In this document: positions 17,311 through 25,827 of the stretch, piece by piece
Layout of the letters: the number at the start of each line of letters is the position of its first letter
Position numbering within the stretch: position 1 is the stretch's first letter
NCBI GenBank assembly: GCA_031270945.1
Contig: JAISWZ010000224.1
Span: 1-60,908, forward strand
Length of the DNA: 60,908 nt
Direction: 5' to 3'
Source: Clostridiales bacterium
GTDB taxonomy: Bacteria > Bacillota > Clostridia > Lachnospirales > WQUN01
Made by a program: the position numbers and the translations under genes
Notes under the pieces: generated by a model
The model's database searches: none
What the model saw: only the letters and a program-made list of their open reading frames with translations
What the model was told of the DNA's origin: nothing

Positions 17311-17414
17311 TAAGTGCATATTCCAAAATTCCGCAGTGGCGCGTGAAAGTCATCGCGATGCTTCTACGCGTGACTCTCACAAGCCATAAAATTAATTTTG
17401 GGATATGCTCTAAG
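17311..17414. repeat. Palindromic repeat, array copy E (medium form)
   Basis: Ends TAAGTGCATATTCCAAAATT and TAATTTTGGGATATGCTCTAA. The interior GTGAAAGTCATCGCG / CGCGTGACTCTCAC is the same type as the copies at 41.5 kb and 44.0 kb. About 104 bp. Confidence 0.85.
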
Positions 17415-17510
17415 CCGGAGTGCGCCACATTGACTGCGACTTAAGCTCGCTTGGCTAGAATCAAATGTTGTTCCGGCCCGAAAGACAAATATTTACATTA
17501 TGCTAAGTTT

Positions 17511-17644
17511 CTTAGTGCATATCCCAAAATTCCGAAATGGCACCGGAAAAATCCTGGCGAATGCTTCAACTAGTTTGCTCGGGCTTCTGCGAGCAAACAC
17601 CCGGATTTTTCCGGTGCTCGGATATAATTTTGGGATATGCTCTT
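17511..17644. repeat. Palindromic repeat, array copy F (long form)
   Basis: Ends CTTAGTGCATATCCCAAAAT and ATTTTGGGATATGCTCTTA. It abuts copy G with a shared TTA. Inner GTTTGCTCG / CGAGCAAAC hairpin present. Confidence 0.88.
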
Positions 17645-17775
17645 AGTGCATATCCAAAAATTCTATAATGGCACCGGAAAAGTCCTGGCGAATGCTTCAA
17701 CTAGTTTGCTCGGGCTTCTGCGAGCAAACACCCGAACTTTTCCGGTGCCTCGGAATGATTTTTAGGATATGCTCT
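17643..17775. repeat. Palindromic repeat, array copy G (long form)
   Basis: Nearly identical to copy F, in direct tandem; ends TTAGTGCATATCCAAAAATT and GATTTTTAGGATATGCTCTT. Confidence 0.88.
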
Positions 17776-17881
17776 TTGCGCATATCCTAAAATTCCGTTA
17801 GGGTGCAGGAAAAGTCCTGGCGGACGCGTCAACGCCGGACTTTCCCGGTTCCATGGAATCAATTTTGGGATATGCTCTTAA
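17776..17881. repeat. Palindromic repeat, array copy H
   Basis: Third element in direct tandem; ends GCGCATATCCTAAAATTCCG and TTTTGGGATATGCTCTTA. It stops about 30 bp before the pilM start, so it lies in that gene's leader. Confidence 0.85.
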
Positions 17882-17912
17882 ATTATTGAGCATAATACAA
17901 GGAGACGCCTGA

Positions 17913-19076
17913 ATGAATTTGAAAACCATCATGCCTCAGCTAAAGCCAAAAGCGTCCGATAAGAAAAGCGCAGCCGCATTGCCTAAAGTCGCGTTGGCAC
18001 TTGATATAGGCACAAGATATACCAAGTTGCTAGTAGGAAAGTACTCAATAGATAATCCTTCCATAACGCAGATCCTTATTGCAGAAACACCTCGCCACGC
18101 TTATACGGACGGCTTGGTGACAGATGATGGCAAGCTTTCGATATTGCTTAACCAACTCGTCTCCCAGATGAAGCTCCAGACCAAAGACTTGATCTTCACA
18201 ATTGAAAGCACCAAGTTCATTAAAAGGGAATTTGTGCTTCCCAAAGTCCAGAACGATGGAGACATTCAAGGCTTGGCAACTTACGAAATGGTTCAGTATC
18301 TGCCTATCGACATAGCTGAATACACCATAGCTCCTCAGGTTATAGGAGCTGTAGCAGAAAATGACGAAGAAAAAATCCGAGTGTCAGTGTGCGCTATCCC
18401 TAAGAACATTATTCAAGCTTACCAAAGACTTTTGACAATTTGCGATCTTAAGCCGTTCTCTATGGAAATACACTCTAATTCCGTCGAGAAAATTATTTTG
18501 CACGACATCAAGCACAATACGAAAAGCGCTTATGCAAATAAAAGCGTAGTTTTTATTGATATGGGGCATACTTATTTTAATGTTTCTTTTTACGATAACG
18601 GTCATTACCAATTTAACCAAGTTCTAGAGGTAGGCGGTGCCGGTCTCAACGATGTAATATCCAAATATCTTCCCTTGGACGCTTCAACTGCTGAAGCTGT
18701 AAAGATAGAGGTTTTAAATCAAATAAGTGTCGAAGACCTTGACACTAAGTATGGAAACCTTCTGCCAAGCTATGAGGCGCACTCCAATTATGAGTCGTTG
18801 CTTATTGAGCTTTTGAAGGTTATAAACCAATGGGTCAGTTATGTTGACAAGGTTCTTTCATACATGAGCAGAAGCAGGGACAAAAACATTGACAAAATCT
18901 ACATTTATGGCGGAAGCTCACAAATCAATGGAATAGCCGCCTACCTCGAAAAAAAGTTGGCCATAAAAACTGCTCCGGCAAAGGCTTTGGGATCTTGCAA
19001 TTACGCTAACGATACGATCAAGCGAAGCATTATGTCGGTATATGGGAATGCGCTTGGCGCTTTTTTGAGGTTGTAG
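17913..19076 (+). CDS. pilM: Type IV pilus assembly protein PilM
   Basis: Actin-like cytoplasmic ATPase that docks the N-terminal tail of PilN and connects the motor to the alignment complex. The 387-residue protein starts with about 25 extra polar residues, then the phosphate-1 motif LALDIGTRYTKLLVGK (about 28-43). The second phosphate region is KSVVFIDMGHTYFNVSFY and the adenosine motif is YGGSSQINGI. AAGGAG lies upstream of the ATG. It begins a second pilus transcription unit with pilN and pilO, separated from the pilin genes by the repeat array. Confidence 0.93.
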   Translation: MNLKTIMPQLKPKASDKKSAAALPKVALALDIGTRYTKLLVGKYSIDNPSITQILIAETPRHAYTDGLVTDDGKLSILLNQLVSQMKLQTKDLIFTIESTKFIKREFVLPKVQNDGDIQGLATYEMVQYLPIDIAEYTIAPQVIGAVAENDEEKIRVSVCAIPKNIIQAYQRLLTICDLKPFSMEIHSNSVEKIILHDIKHNTKSAYANKSVVFIDMGHTYFNVSFYDNGHYQFNQVLEVGGAGLNDVISKYLPLDASTAEAVKIEVLNQISVEDLDTKYGNLLPSYEAHSNYESLLIELLKVINQWVSYVDKVLSYMSRSRDKNIDKIYIYGGSSQINGIAAYLEKKLAIKTAPAKALGSCNYANDTIKRSIMSVYGNALGAFLRL

Positions 19077-19098
19077 CGAAGAACTCAGGAGGCTAAAT

Positions 19099-19815
19099 TT
19101 GGCGAACATAAATCTTTTCGAATCCGAAACAGTTGAGCCAGAAGGCGGCAATAAAGGCACCATTGTTATGATTCTCTTCTTAGTGGCAGCTGTTGCTGTG
19201 GTTGCTTATTTCACTATCCAAAAAACAATTGAAGCAAAAGACTTGGCTGACAAAAAAAGCGAACTTGAAACATTTATAAATTCCGACGACACAAGAGCGA
19301 AATTAGATCAAAATGTACTACTTAAGGAGCAAATTCAGCAAGCTTCATCTGCTAATAAGCCTATAGAAAATGCTTATATCGGTATGATGAGGTTGAATAC
19401 TGCAACATCAGAGTTAATCGAATCCAATATTATGGGCCCCATTAATGCCGATGCCATGGAACTAAAAAAGATAGAAATAGTTAATGATACTATCTCAATC
19501 GATGTTGATATTTTAGATATCAATGCATTGAGTGAGTACATTAAAATCCTAAGAGCGGAAAGAACAACCGTAGACAAGAACTATATTGACAAACCAAATA
19601 ATGCAGAACCAGAACCTGAAGATCAAGAGATATCGAAATTCAACGAGTTATTTGCTACGCAGATCAAATCAGGATCACCCATGATTTTGCCAAGCCAAAC
19701 AGAACCGACATCGCCAGAATCGGAAATCAATCTTGGCTATGAAGGTCATATCAGATTGGTTATAAACAAGGATATAGACAATACTGCCCGCAAATTAGTG
19801 GGGGGTGCAAGTTAA
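19099..19815 (+). CDS. pilN: Type IV pilus alignment protein PilN
   Basis: Bitopic membrane protein whose short N-terminal tail binds PilM and whose outer domain pairs with PilO. The 238-residue protein starts at TTG 19099 with AGGAGG 6-7 nt upstream. The tail begins ANINLFES, close to the INLLP-type motif that inserts into PilM. A single membrane helix spans about residues 21-41, followed by a coiled region (to about 75) and a mixed domain. The stop overlaps the pilO start in TAATG. Assignment rests on position, topology and the tail more than on sequence identity. Confidence 0.85.
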   Translation: MANINLFESETVEPEGGNKGTIVMILFLVAAVAVVAYFTIQKTIEAKDLADKKSELETFINSDDTRAKLDQNVLLKEQIQQASSANKPIENAYIGMMRLNTATSELIESNIMGPINADAMELKKIEIVNDTISIDVDILDINALSEYIKILRAERTTVDKNYIDKPNNAEPEPEDQEISKFNELFATQIKSGSPMILPSQTEPTSPESEINLGYEGHIRLVINKDIDNTARKLVGGAS

Positions 19816-20522
19816 TGCCTCGCAAACTCACCGCTGGCGAAAAACGCATGGTAATACTGTTGGTAGTAGTAGTACTAGCATTTGCCTACTATATGCTTTT
19901 CTGGAAAAATATGTCTGAAGAAATTGATGAGCAACAAGGCGAAATTTTAACTCTGGAAACCACTGCTGACAATTACAAAGCAAGAATTGATCAAATACCT
20001 GAATTGCAAGCAACACTCGATGAATTGTTAAGCCAAGCAAACTACGAAGACAAGTTCTATGCGGTTGATGAAGTACAAGAAACGCACTTGGATTATCTGC
20101 ACACGCTGATAATAGATAATGAGTTGGAGCTTCAAAGCATTGTTTTCTCGAGACAAGAAATACAGTTGGATTCGATCTCCAGTACTCAAAATAGCTTGGC
20201 TTCACCCGGAGATACCCCAATTCAGCCTATAATTCCAAAAATTATTGTTACAGGTGCAGTAGTATCATTTAACGTTGACTTTGAAGAACCTACCCGAATA
20301 TTTAACATGCTTGACACAATTGAAAGAAGCGAAAAGATGACGATCGCAAATGGTTTTTCTTTGGAAATTGTAAATGTTGTTGTAGATGCGGGTAATAACA
20401 TTCGAGAAACAAAAAAGCAATTCAAATGTACTGCTTCTATTAAATTTGTGAGCTTAGATCCTGATAAGCAAGATCTAATCAATACAGATGTGCCTGAAGT
20501 AACTCCCGAGGAAACCCCTTAA
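19815..20522 (+). CDS. pilO: Type IV pilus alignment protein PilO
   Basis: A 235-residue bitopic protein with a basic N-terminus, a membrane helix at about residues 12-31 (ending AFAYYMLFWK), a coiled coil to about 75 and a ferredoxin-like outer part, as in PilO. It forms heterodimers with PilN. It overlaps pilN by one nucleotide. The C-terminus (about 205-235) is acidic and Pro/Glu-rich. A 126-bp gap with a perfect palindrome follows. Confidence 0.83.
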   Translation: MPRKLTAGEKRMVILLVVVVLAFAYYMLFWKNMSEEIDEQQGEILTLETTADNYKARIDQIPELQATLDELLSQANYEDKFYAVDEVQETHLDYLHTLIIDNELELQSIVFSRQEIQLDSISSTQNSLASPGDTPIQPIIPKIIVTGAVVSFNVDFEEPTRIFNMLDTIERSEKMTIANGFSLEIVNVVVDAGNNIRETKKQFKCTASIKFVSLDPDKQDLINTDVPEVTPEETP

Positions 20523-20620
20523 TCGGAGCTTGCCAAAGACAAACTCTAGTTGGCGCCGAGCGGACGCAAATCCCGCAATCAAGGCTTTGCGCCTGGCAGA
20601 GGAGACAGGAGGCGAATCTG

Positions 20621-20638
20621 TTAACTATATATAGTTAA
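20621..20638. promoter_or_regulatory. Perfect 18-bp palindrome TTAACTATATATAGTTAA
   Basis: Perfect dyad about 10 bp upstream of the unknown gene at 20649 and 9 bp after an AGGAGG. It could be an operator for a dimeric regulator overlapping a promoter; the only start in frame for the next gene lies 10 nt beyond it. Confidence 0.45.
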
Positions 20639-20648
20639 TAGAGTAGCT

Positions 20649-22286
20649 ATGCTATCTTACATTATTTCTCTGCTTGAAATAGTTTCCCTGTTTCTCGTCG
20701 GGCTAATATTAACAAAAAATACTAAAGCGATTGCAGTTGTTATACTAAATATTTTGTTATTGCTATTATTCCCAGTCATTTTGATCTACACATCTTTAAG
20801 CGTTTCCGCATGCGCTATTGGTGGTGCATCATTATTGCTGGGATTTGCCTTGCCTGTTAAGTCCAAGAAAAAAGCGTTTGCAACAAACAAAAGAAAAGTT
20901 AAATTGCCAGAAAACTACGTTCATCCTGAATCAACTAACTTTACGCCTTCAGCACACTCGCCAAAACAGCTTGAAAACAATGTAATTGCAAATGATGCCT
21001 CTAAAAAAATAGATGAATTCAAGGAAACAGATAAAATGAATCCGTTCAAGCCAAGACCAAGCAAGATCAGTGGGGCAAGCCCTTCTAAGAGTCCCGAGAG
21101 GGAATTAGGCGGCAACGAATTTTTTAATGCTCCGCTTAAGCCAGCTGTTGGAAAAGTCGTTGATTCTCTTGTGTCGCAACATGTTAACAGTATCTTGGAT
21201 GAATTTTACGACAGAAAAAAGCAAGCGCCAGGCAATCCTTCGTTTGCTCACCCTCTAGGCGCCAACGCCCCGCCAATGGGCAATGCCCCTACTGGATATA
21301 ATAGCTATAACACAGGCGCGGATCCTGATTTTGACATTTTAAAAAATTTTACAAAGCCTCTCGTGAATTACGATCCAACCGCGTCCAACTATGACAAAGA
21401 TGAGACTGAGCGTTATGGTCAAGATAACGGAACAGTTAACATTTCTGACTATCAAAACGCTTTGGTGCCAGACAATCCAGTGCTTGCGTCTGACTCAACC
21501 CATGCGGATCCCAACAGCGGCCAAGTGCAGCTTCCCGTTTCTAGGCCTGGCGCACCTAACAACGGACAAATCCAGCCTCCTGACACAAGATTTGCCGCGC
21601 CTAACAGCGGCCAAGTCCAGCCTCTTGACCCTAGACAGGCCACGCACAATAGCGGCCAAGTCCAACTTCCTGACTCAAGACCTGGCGCTCGCAATAACAG
21701 CCAAGTCCAGCCTCCTGACTCTAGAACTGGCGCACCCAATAATGGCCAAATACAGCCGCCTGACTATAGAACTCCTGCTCCCAATAGTCCGGCTCAACCT
21801 CCCGACTATAGATCTGCGCAGAGTAGAGTTCAAAGCCAGCTTCCTGAACGCAGAACAACTATGCATGGCGCTAATCCGGAGTCTGCGGACTATAGAGTGC
21901 CCCAAAGCGCCCAGCAATACGGGCAAGCAGAACTTAAGGGTCAAGGCAGAGAAGATGCCCTATGCATTAACGCGTTAAAAAAATATGGGATAAACCTTGA
22001 CATGGATCTGTCGATGCGTGAATTCATGACCAGCAACGCTGCTGGAAGCCTTGCTGAAATCATTGGCGTCGTTGCGTCTTCAGAGATACACAGCAATGAT
22101 ATTGACGCTTTGTTGCGCAAGCTTTGTCTCACATCTGACAATCCTCTTATATCAAATAAGGCTTTGTATGCAGTGCAGTCAATACGCGGACTCAAACGAA
22201 TAGGGATTGACAACCAACTTATCCATGACATGCTTGCTAAAGAGGAAAAATATTTAGAGCTTGGCAGAGTGTCGCGCAAGGAGTGA
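20649..22286 (+). CDS. Unknown membrane protein with 15-residue Pro/Gln-rich repeats
   Basis: I do not recognise this 545-residue protein. The N-terminus has two or three membrane helices (about 5-22, 27-48, 53-70), followed by a basic stretch and a long disordered region. At about residues 288-377 there are six tandem 15-residue repeats of the form PNSGQVQPPDSRxGA. The C-terminal about 105 residues are helical and folded-looking (GREDALCINALKKYGIN onward). It follows pilO on the same strand and is 7 bp from the next gene, so a pilus-related role is likely from context: possibly a machine component or a cell-wall-spanning element, with the Pro-rich region crossing the wall. The start ATG lacks a strong ribosome site. 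Confidence 0.75.
   Translation: MLSYIISLLEIVSLFLVGLILTKNTKAIAVVILNILLLLLFPVILIYTSLSVSACAIGGASLLLGFALPVKSKKKAFATNKRKVKLPENYVHPESTNFTPSAHSPKQLENNVIANDASKKIDEFKETDKMNPFKPRPSKISGASPSKSPERELGGNEFFNAPLKPAVGKVVDSLVSQHVNSILDEFYDRKKQAPGNPSFAHPLGANAPPMGNAPTGYNSYNTGADPDFDILKNFTKPLVNYDPTASNYDKDETERYGQDNGTVNISDYQNALVPDNPVLASDSTHADPNSGQVQLPVSRPGAPNNGQIQPPDTRFAAPNSGQVQPLDPRQATHNSGQVQLPDSRPGARNNSQVQPPDSRTGAPNNGQIQPPDYRTPAPNSPAQPPDYRSAQSRVQSQLPERRTTMHGANPESADYRVPQSAQQYGQAELKGQGREDALCINALKKYGINLDMDLSMREFMTSNAAGSLAEIIGVVASSEIHSNDIDALLRKLCLTSDNPLISNKALYAVQSIRGLKRIGIDNQLIHDMLAKEEKYLELGRVSRKE
21510..21779 (+). repeat. 45-bp coding minisatellite
   Basis: Six in-frame 45-bp units (PNSGQVQLPVSRPGA, PNNGQIQPPDTRFAA and so on), with a worn seventh after 21780. 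Units differ by substitutions, so the expansion is not brand new. Confidence 0.85.
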
Positions 22287-22293
22287 ACGGCCT

Positions 22294-23553
22294 ATGCGGC
22301 AAATGCTTAACAAAAACGTTTTGGCTGGCAACCAATATGTCGGTACATTATGCAGGCTTATAGCTTCCGCAAATACCGGCGAATTGCTTTACGGCGTAGT
22401 CAAGTACCATCCTTATGGAACGATGTTTATTTTGCCGCTTGACAGAATCATAAGAATGGAAGGAGATCAGCTGTTAATTGACAGTCCAAACGCGTTGGCG
22501 GAATTCAAAATTTTTGAAGATAACGCCATTGGAGAATTCGTTATATTTGATGACTACTCCACGGAAAAGCTAAGCCTCCCCGCAAAAGCGCAGGAAGCAC
22601 CAATCGGCCAAGCTTCTGAATATTTTCAAGAATCTACACAACAATCAATGCCAACGCAACAGCAAATGCAGATGCAACGGCAACAATTGTCACAACAACC
22701 AATGCAGCAGCAAGCGCAACCTTCAATGCAGCAGCAGACGCAACCTTCAATGCAGTTGCAGCCATCTTCCCAGCAACAGATGCAATTGCAACCTTCTTCT
22801 CATCAGCCTATGCAAGCGCAACAGCCTATGCAAATGCAGCAACCTATGCAAATGCAACCATCAATGCAATCGCAAGCGCAACTCAAGGCTTCTTATGACA
22901 GAGAAGCTAGGTTAACCACTAAAGAAGACAACTTTCGCGCCGAAAATTATCGTCTAGATAACGAAATTAAGAAAAAGGCCGAGGATCTTCGAATGCTTGA
23001 ATTAAGCATCCAGAGAGAAAGAGAAATATACCAGCAGTTGCTTGATCAAAAAGAGCAATTGATAAATGCTATAGAAGCGGCAAAAATGGAATTGGACTCT
23101 CTCAAGAAACAGAAAGTTGAAGCTCCTGTTTTAGAGAAGAGGCCGGAATCCAGCTATGACGAAAACAGTCTTACTAGATTGTTCATGTTGCAGGAAGAGC
23201 GGCTTAAGCGAGTATCCGGATCAAGCCCCTCAGAAACAAGCGTTGCATCACCACCTGTAAGAAGCTCTCCTGCGCGTCCTGCGTTCATGCCAGATCAATC
23301 AGCAGATTACCGCCAAGGCTCACCGACGCCTGGGCCTGTGTCATCTCCTGGCGAGACGTCTAGCGCTGACTTCTTTTGGGCAGCGCCAAAGCCGGAGCCT
23401 CAAAATCGAGGCGAAAACAGAGCCGATAATCAAGATAGCCGTCCAGGAAGAGTGGCGCTTGACGTCGGCAATTTGGATACAAGAATATATATGGATGATC
23501 GCGAGGTTGAAGCATTCGCAAACTGGATGCCTCCGACGCAAAATAACGGTTAA
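22294..23553 (+). CDS. Unknown Gln/Met-rich coiled-coil protein
   Basis: A 419-residue protein of unrecognised family. The N-terminal about 95 residues form a compact beta-rich domain that could be a PRC-barrel-like fold (VGTLCRLIASANTGELLYGV). A low-complexity Gln/Met/Pro region (about 105-195, with units such as MQMQQP) follows. A clear coiled coil runs about 205-275 (KKKAEDLRMLELSIQREREI), and a Pro/Ser-rich tail closes the protein. No signal peptide or membrane helix, so it is probably cytoplasmic. I chose ATG 22294 because AAGGAG lies 10 nt upstream; an in-frame start at 22261 would overlap the previous gene. The position in the pil unit suggests a pilus accessory or scaffold role, which is inference. 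Confidence 0.72.
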   Translation: MRQMLNKNVLAGNQYVGTLCRLIASANTGELLYGVVKYHPYGTMFILPLDRIIRMEGDQLLIDSPNALAEFKIFEDNAIGEFVIFDDYSTEKLSLPAKAQEAPIGQASEYFQESTQQSMPTQQQMQMQRQQLSQQPMQQQAQPSMQQQTQPSMQLQPSSQQQMQLQPSSHQPMQAQQPMQMQQPMQMQPSMQSQAQLKASYDREARLTTKEDNFRAENYRLDNEIKKKAEDLRMLELSIQREREIYQQLLDQKEQLINAIEAAKMELDSLKKQKVEAPVLEKRPESSYDENSLTRLFMLQEERLKRVSGSSPSETSVASPPVRSSPARPAFMPDQSADYRQGSPTPGPVSSPGETSSADFFWAAPKPEPQNRGENRADNQDSRPGRVALDVGNLDTRIYMDDREVEAFANWMPPTQNNG

Positions 23554-23617
23554 CGCAGTGTGCCTCTGATATTGAACCGGTGCGCATAATGTTGGTACGC
23601 CAAGGAGGTAGCGGCAA

Positions 23618-24085
23618 TTGGCGACAAGGCTTAGCTCAGCGGTTTTATCGCTTCTCTCTTTGATTGCGATGCTTTCGGCAGCATTTGCACTTCTCTATTA
23701 TCTCAATGGCGCTAGTGACTCTTCTTACATCCTTGTGATTGATGGCGCTGAAGCCAATGCCGATAGCATGTCAAGCTTGGCTGCGGACATCGCGCAGTTG
23801 GAACAGCCAGTGTCTGTTGATATATACTCCTCCGAGAATACGCTTCTGGAAACGTTGAAGGTTGATTCAGAAGAAATGGCGGCCATCAGTGACAGCGAGA
23901 TGGATAAGCTCGGATACGACAACGATTGCAAGAGATTGAAGATGTATGTTGAACCTAGCTTGGTTGATTTAATAGCCCGAAAGATATGCATCAAAAAGGA
24001 AGTTTTCGACATACTGGCCCATGACGCGTTTATGTTTGATTTGGAAAGCCTTAAAGAAAGTTACAAGCCTGTATTTGATAGATAA
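23618..24085 (+). CDS. Unknown small membrane-anchored protein, end of pil unit
   Basis: A 155-residue protein with an N-terminal membrane segment or signal anchor (about 7-29, SAVLSLLSLIAMLSAAFALL) and an acidic extracytoplasmic domain of about 125 residues with two cysteines (about 107 and 118). TTG 23618 follows a perfect AAGGAGGT at 8 nt. No family recognised. It is the last gene before a strong terminator, 64 bp after the coiled-coil gene, so it likely belongs to the same unit as pilMNO. Confidence 0.75.
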   Translation: MATRLSSAVLSLLSLIAMLSAAFALLYYLNGASDSSYILVIDGAEANADSMSSLAADIAQLEQPVSVDIYSSENTLLETLKVDSEEMAAISDSEMDKLGYDNDCKRLKMYVEPSLVDLIARKICIKKEVFDILAHDAFMFDLESLKESYKPVFDR

Positions 24086-24120
24086 CTCTTGATGCATCTT
24101 GAATTTCATAAGCAACTTTC

Positions 24121-24149
24121 AAAAGGCAAGCCAGATGGCTTGCCTTTTT
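24121..24149 (+). terminator. Rho-independent terminator closing the pil locus
   Basis: AAAAGGCAAGCCA (24121-24133) pairs perfectly with TGGCTTGCCTTTT (24136-24148), ending in a T run. Confidence 0.92.
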
Positions 24150-24486
24150 GATCTCGATTGTTGTCAAATTGGGTTTTCACTGCCTTATATCGCGACTTAA
24201 TTCTCCGACTTGATGCATATTTGAATTTAGCTTATTATTCGTTTGTGCGCAGACTAATTTAGTAGGCTATATCTCCCCTACTCCAAAATCGACCATGGAA
24301 TTTATATAGGGCTTCCGCTCGGCTAGCCATCTTCCCCTCATAGTCACTCTCCCGCGCTTTAAACAAAGTGCCTTCCCTACCCTGCCACGCATAAGTCAAA
24401 ACGCCCAAAAACCGCATTAATCTAGCGATTCTTGAGCGTTTTGCCAAAACCTTTCTAAATCCCCTGTTGTTCTCAACTCCCTTTTC
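24150..24486. other. Intergenic region without a clear gene
   Basis: About 340 bp between convergent units. It holds AT-rich sequence and one 62-codon minus-strand frame (24259-24447, TTG start, weak ribosome site, basic N-terminus) that I could not assign and do not call as a gene. Confidence 0.5.
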
Positions 24487-25680
24487 TCAACCCGTCTTTT
24501 TTGTATAATCGCTACCGTTCCCGTCAAAGCTTAAGTATGTCGTGTCATCACGAATGCAGATGACATAATCCGGTTTGTAGCCGCTTATGTAATCGATCAA
24601 TGACATTTCGTGGTAGTGGCGCAAATCTAAGCTTACCGTTCTATTGAATGACGTGTAGATAATCGTTTCCACTGCATTGGTGAAAGAATCTCCGAAAACT
24701 AGCAAATTGGGGAGCCAATCGCGATTGGTGTCAATCTCAGTTAGCGCAATGTCCCCGCCCATATAGAATGTATAAGCTAAAGGCGCCTCGGATGAGTAGG
24801 GCATGCCGAAAACGCTGGGTGTCGTTTCCTTATTGTTGTTCTTCCTGCCAAAGGGCACAGGTTCGCTTAAAACAGCGTAAGTCAGCTTGTCTTCCACCTT
24901 TGCGCTGTTAAACAGCCTTCTGTTTCTTGCGCCGTAAAATGGATTTTCTAACTCGACAAGTTCAAAATCTTCCATGGATGGTATGCCCAGTCTATCCATT
25001 ACTGTCTGATACGTGTAAATAGCACCAGCAAGATTGAAATGCGTATCAATTTTTGAATAGAAGCGAGTCCAGTCTTCTGATGCCAAGAACCTCTCGCGCA
25101 TGTTTACATACTCAATTCCATGGTCTTCCAGGCCTGTGAAGAACGCCTCTTCAGTTTCCGAAAGCAAGTCATCCCAGTTCTCCAGCCACGTCGGATAAAG
25201 GTCTCTGTATATAGACTTCTGCTCAGGGACGCCCGCGTATATGAACCGGCCTCCATAGGACTGTATCGCTTTGTTTAGCGTACTCAGGTTATCAGACATC
25301 CGCTCAGCGTTTTGAGAAATGCTTGATAGGTTTGTCACATAATTGTTGTATGGCAGCAGAACGCTATCATCGGCGTTTACCACAACTCCATTTACCACGG
25401 GCCTTTTGAGAATATTGGCGTTTATCGAAGCGTGTGCGCTGAGTATGCTGTTTCGTTCCCAAAACTGGTCAGAAACATAATTGTCCCAGGTTTTCGCGAA
25501 ATCCGGCTCAAATATTGAAGCGATTGAAAGTTCTGGCGCAGACGCCAAATTTCTGTTTTCGAAAAGTGAATAAGTTGTGTTTTTTTGGAGCTTTGTAAGT
25601 ATTGGCGCAGAGAATATAGCAATTAGAAAAAGAGCTGATGTAAGTGCGCTGAAAACCTTGTCAACAGTAAGCTTGCCCAT
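24487..25680 (-). CDS. DHHW/AlgX-like protein, polysaccharide O-acylation partner
   Basis: A 397-residue protein with an N-terminal membrane anchor (about 10-30) and an extracytoplasmic SGNH-like domain of the DHHW/AlgX/AlgJ type. Visible hallmarks are IDTHFNLAGAIYTYQ, whose D-x-H resembles the DHHW box, and the serine block VFGDSFTNAVE. These proteins accept acyl groups passed by an MBOAT partner and transfer them to exported polysaccharides or wall polymers. I chose ATG 25680 because GGAGGG precedes it by 7 nt. The MBOAT gene lies just upstream on the same strand, separated by one palindromic repeat. Confidence 0.85.
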   Translation of the reverse strand: MGKLTVDKVFSALTSALFLIAIFSAPILTKLQKNTTYSLFENRNLASAPELSIASIFEPDFAKTWDNYVSDQFWERNSILSAHASINANILKRPVVNGVVVNADDSVLLPYNNYVTNLSSISQNAERMSDNLSTLNKAIQSYGGRFIYAGVPEQKSIYRDLYPTWLENWDDLLSETEEAFFTGLEDHGIEYVNMRERFLASEDWTRFYSKIDTHFNLAGAIYTYQTVMDRLGIPSMEDFELVELENPFYGARNRRLFNSAKVEDKLTYAVLSEPVPFGRKNNNKETTPSVFGMPYSSEAPLAYTFYMGGDIALTEIDTNRDWLPNLLVFGDSFTNAVETIIYTSFNRTVSLDLRHYHEMSLIDYISGYKPDYVICIRDDTTYLSFDGNGSDYTKKTG

Positions 25681-25698
25681 AGGCCTGCCCTCCAATGA

Positions 25699-25811
25699 CT
25701 TAGTGCGCATCCCAAAAGAATCGAAAAAGTCTTGCAAAGGCTACCCTTCGTTAAAATTTGAAAAGCCTTGACCCTTCCAGCACTTTTATCGTTTCTGGAT
25801 ATGCACTTAAT
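25699..25811. repeat. Palindromic repeat between acylation genes
   Basis: Ends TTAGTGCGCATCCCAAAAGA and TCGTTTCTGGATATGCACTTAA (last in two overlapping pieces); interior decayed. About 112 bp. Confidence 0.65.
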
Positions 25812-25827
25812 ACGTGAACGCTTGCGC

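Noticed and set aside
16405-17881. CRISPR-like array of repeats
   Set aside because: Elements are about 100-135 bp, internally palindromic, of three size classes and partly abutting; there are no constant short repeats separated by unique spacers and no cas genes.
8119-24085. Type II secretion system instead of type IV pilus
   Set aside because: Presence of PilT with its retraction motif, PilM, and class III pilins with adhesin modules fits T4P; no secretin or GspC/D/L/M-type genes are visible.
24259-24447. 62-codon minus-strand frame MAKRSRIARL...
   Set aside because: TTG start with poor ribosome-site spacing and no recognisable family; reported only inside the intergenic entry.
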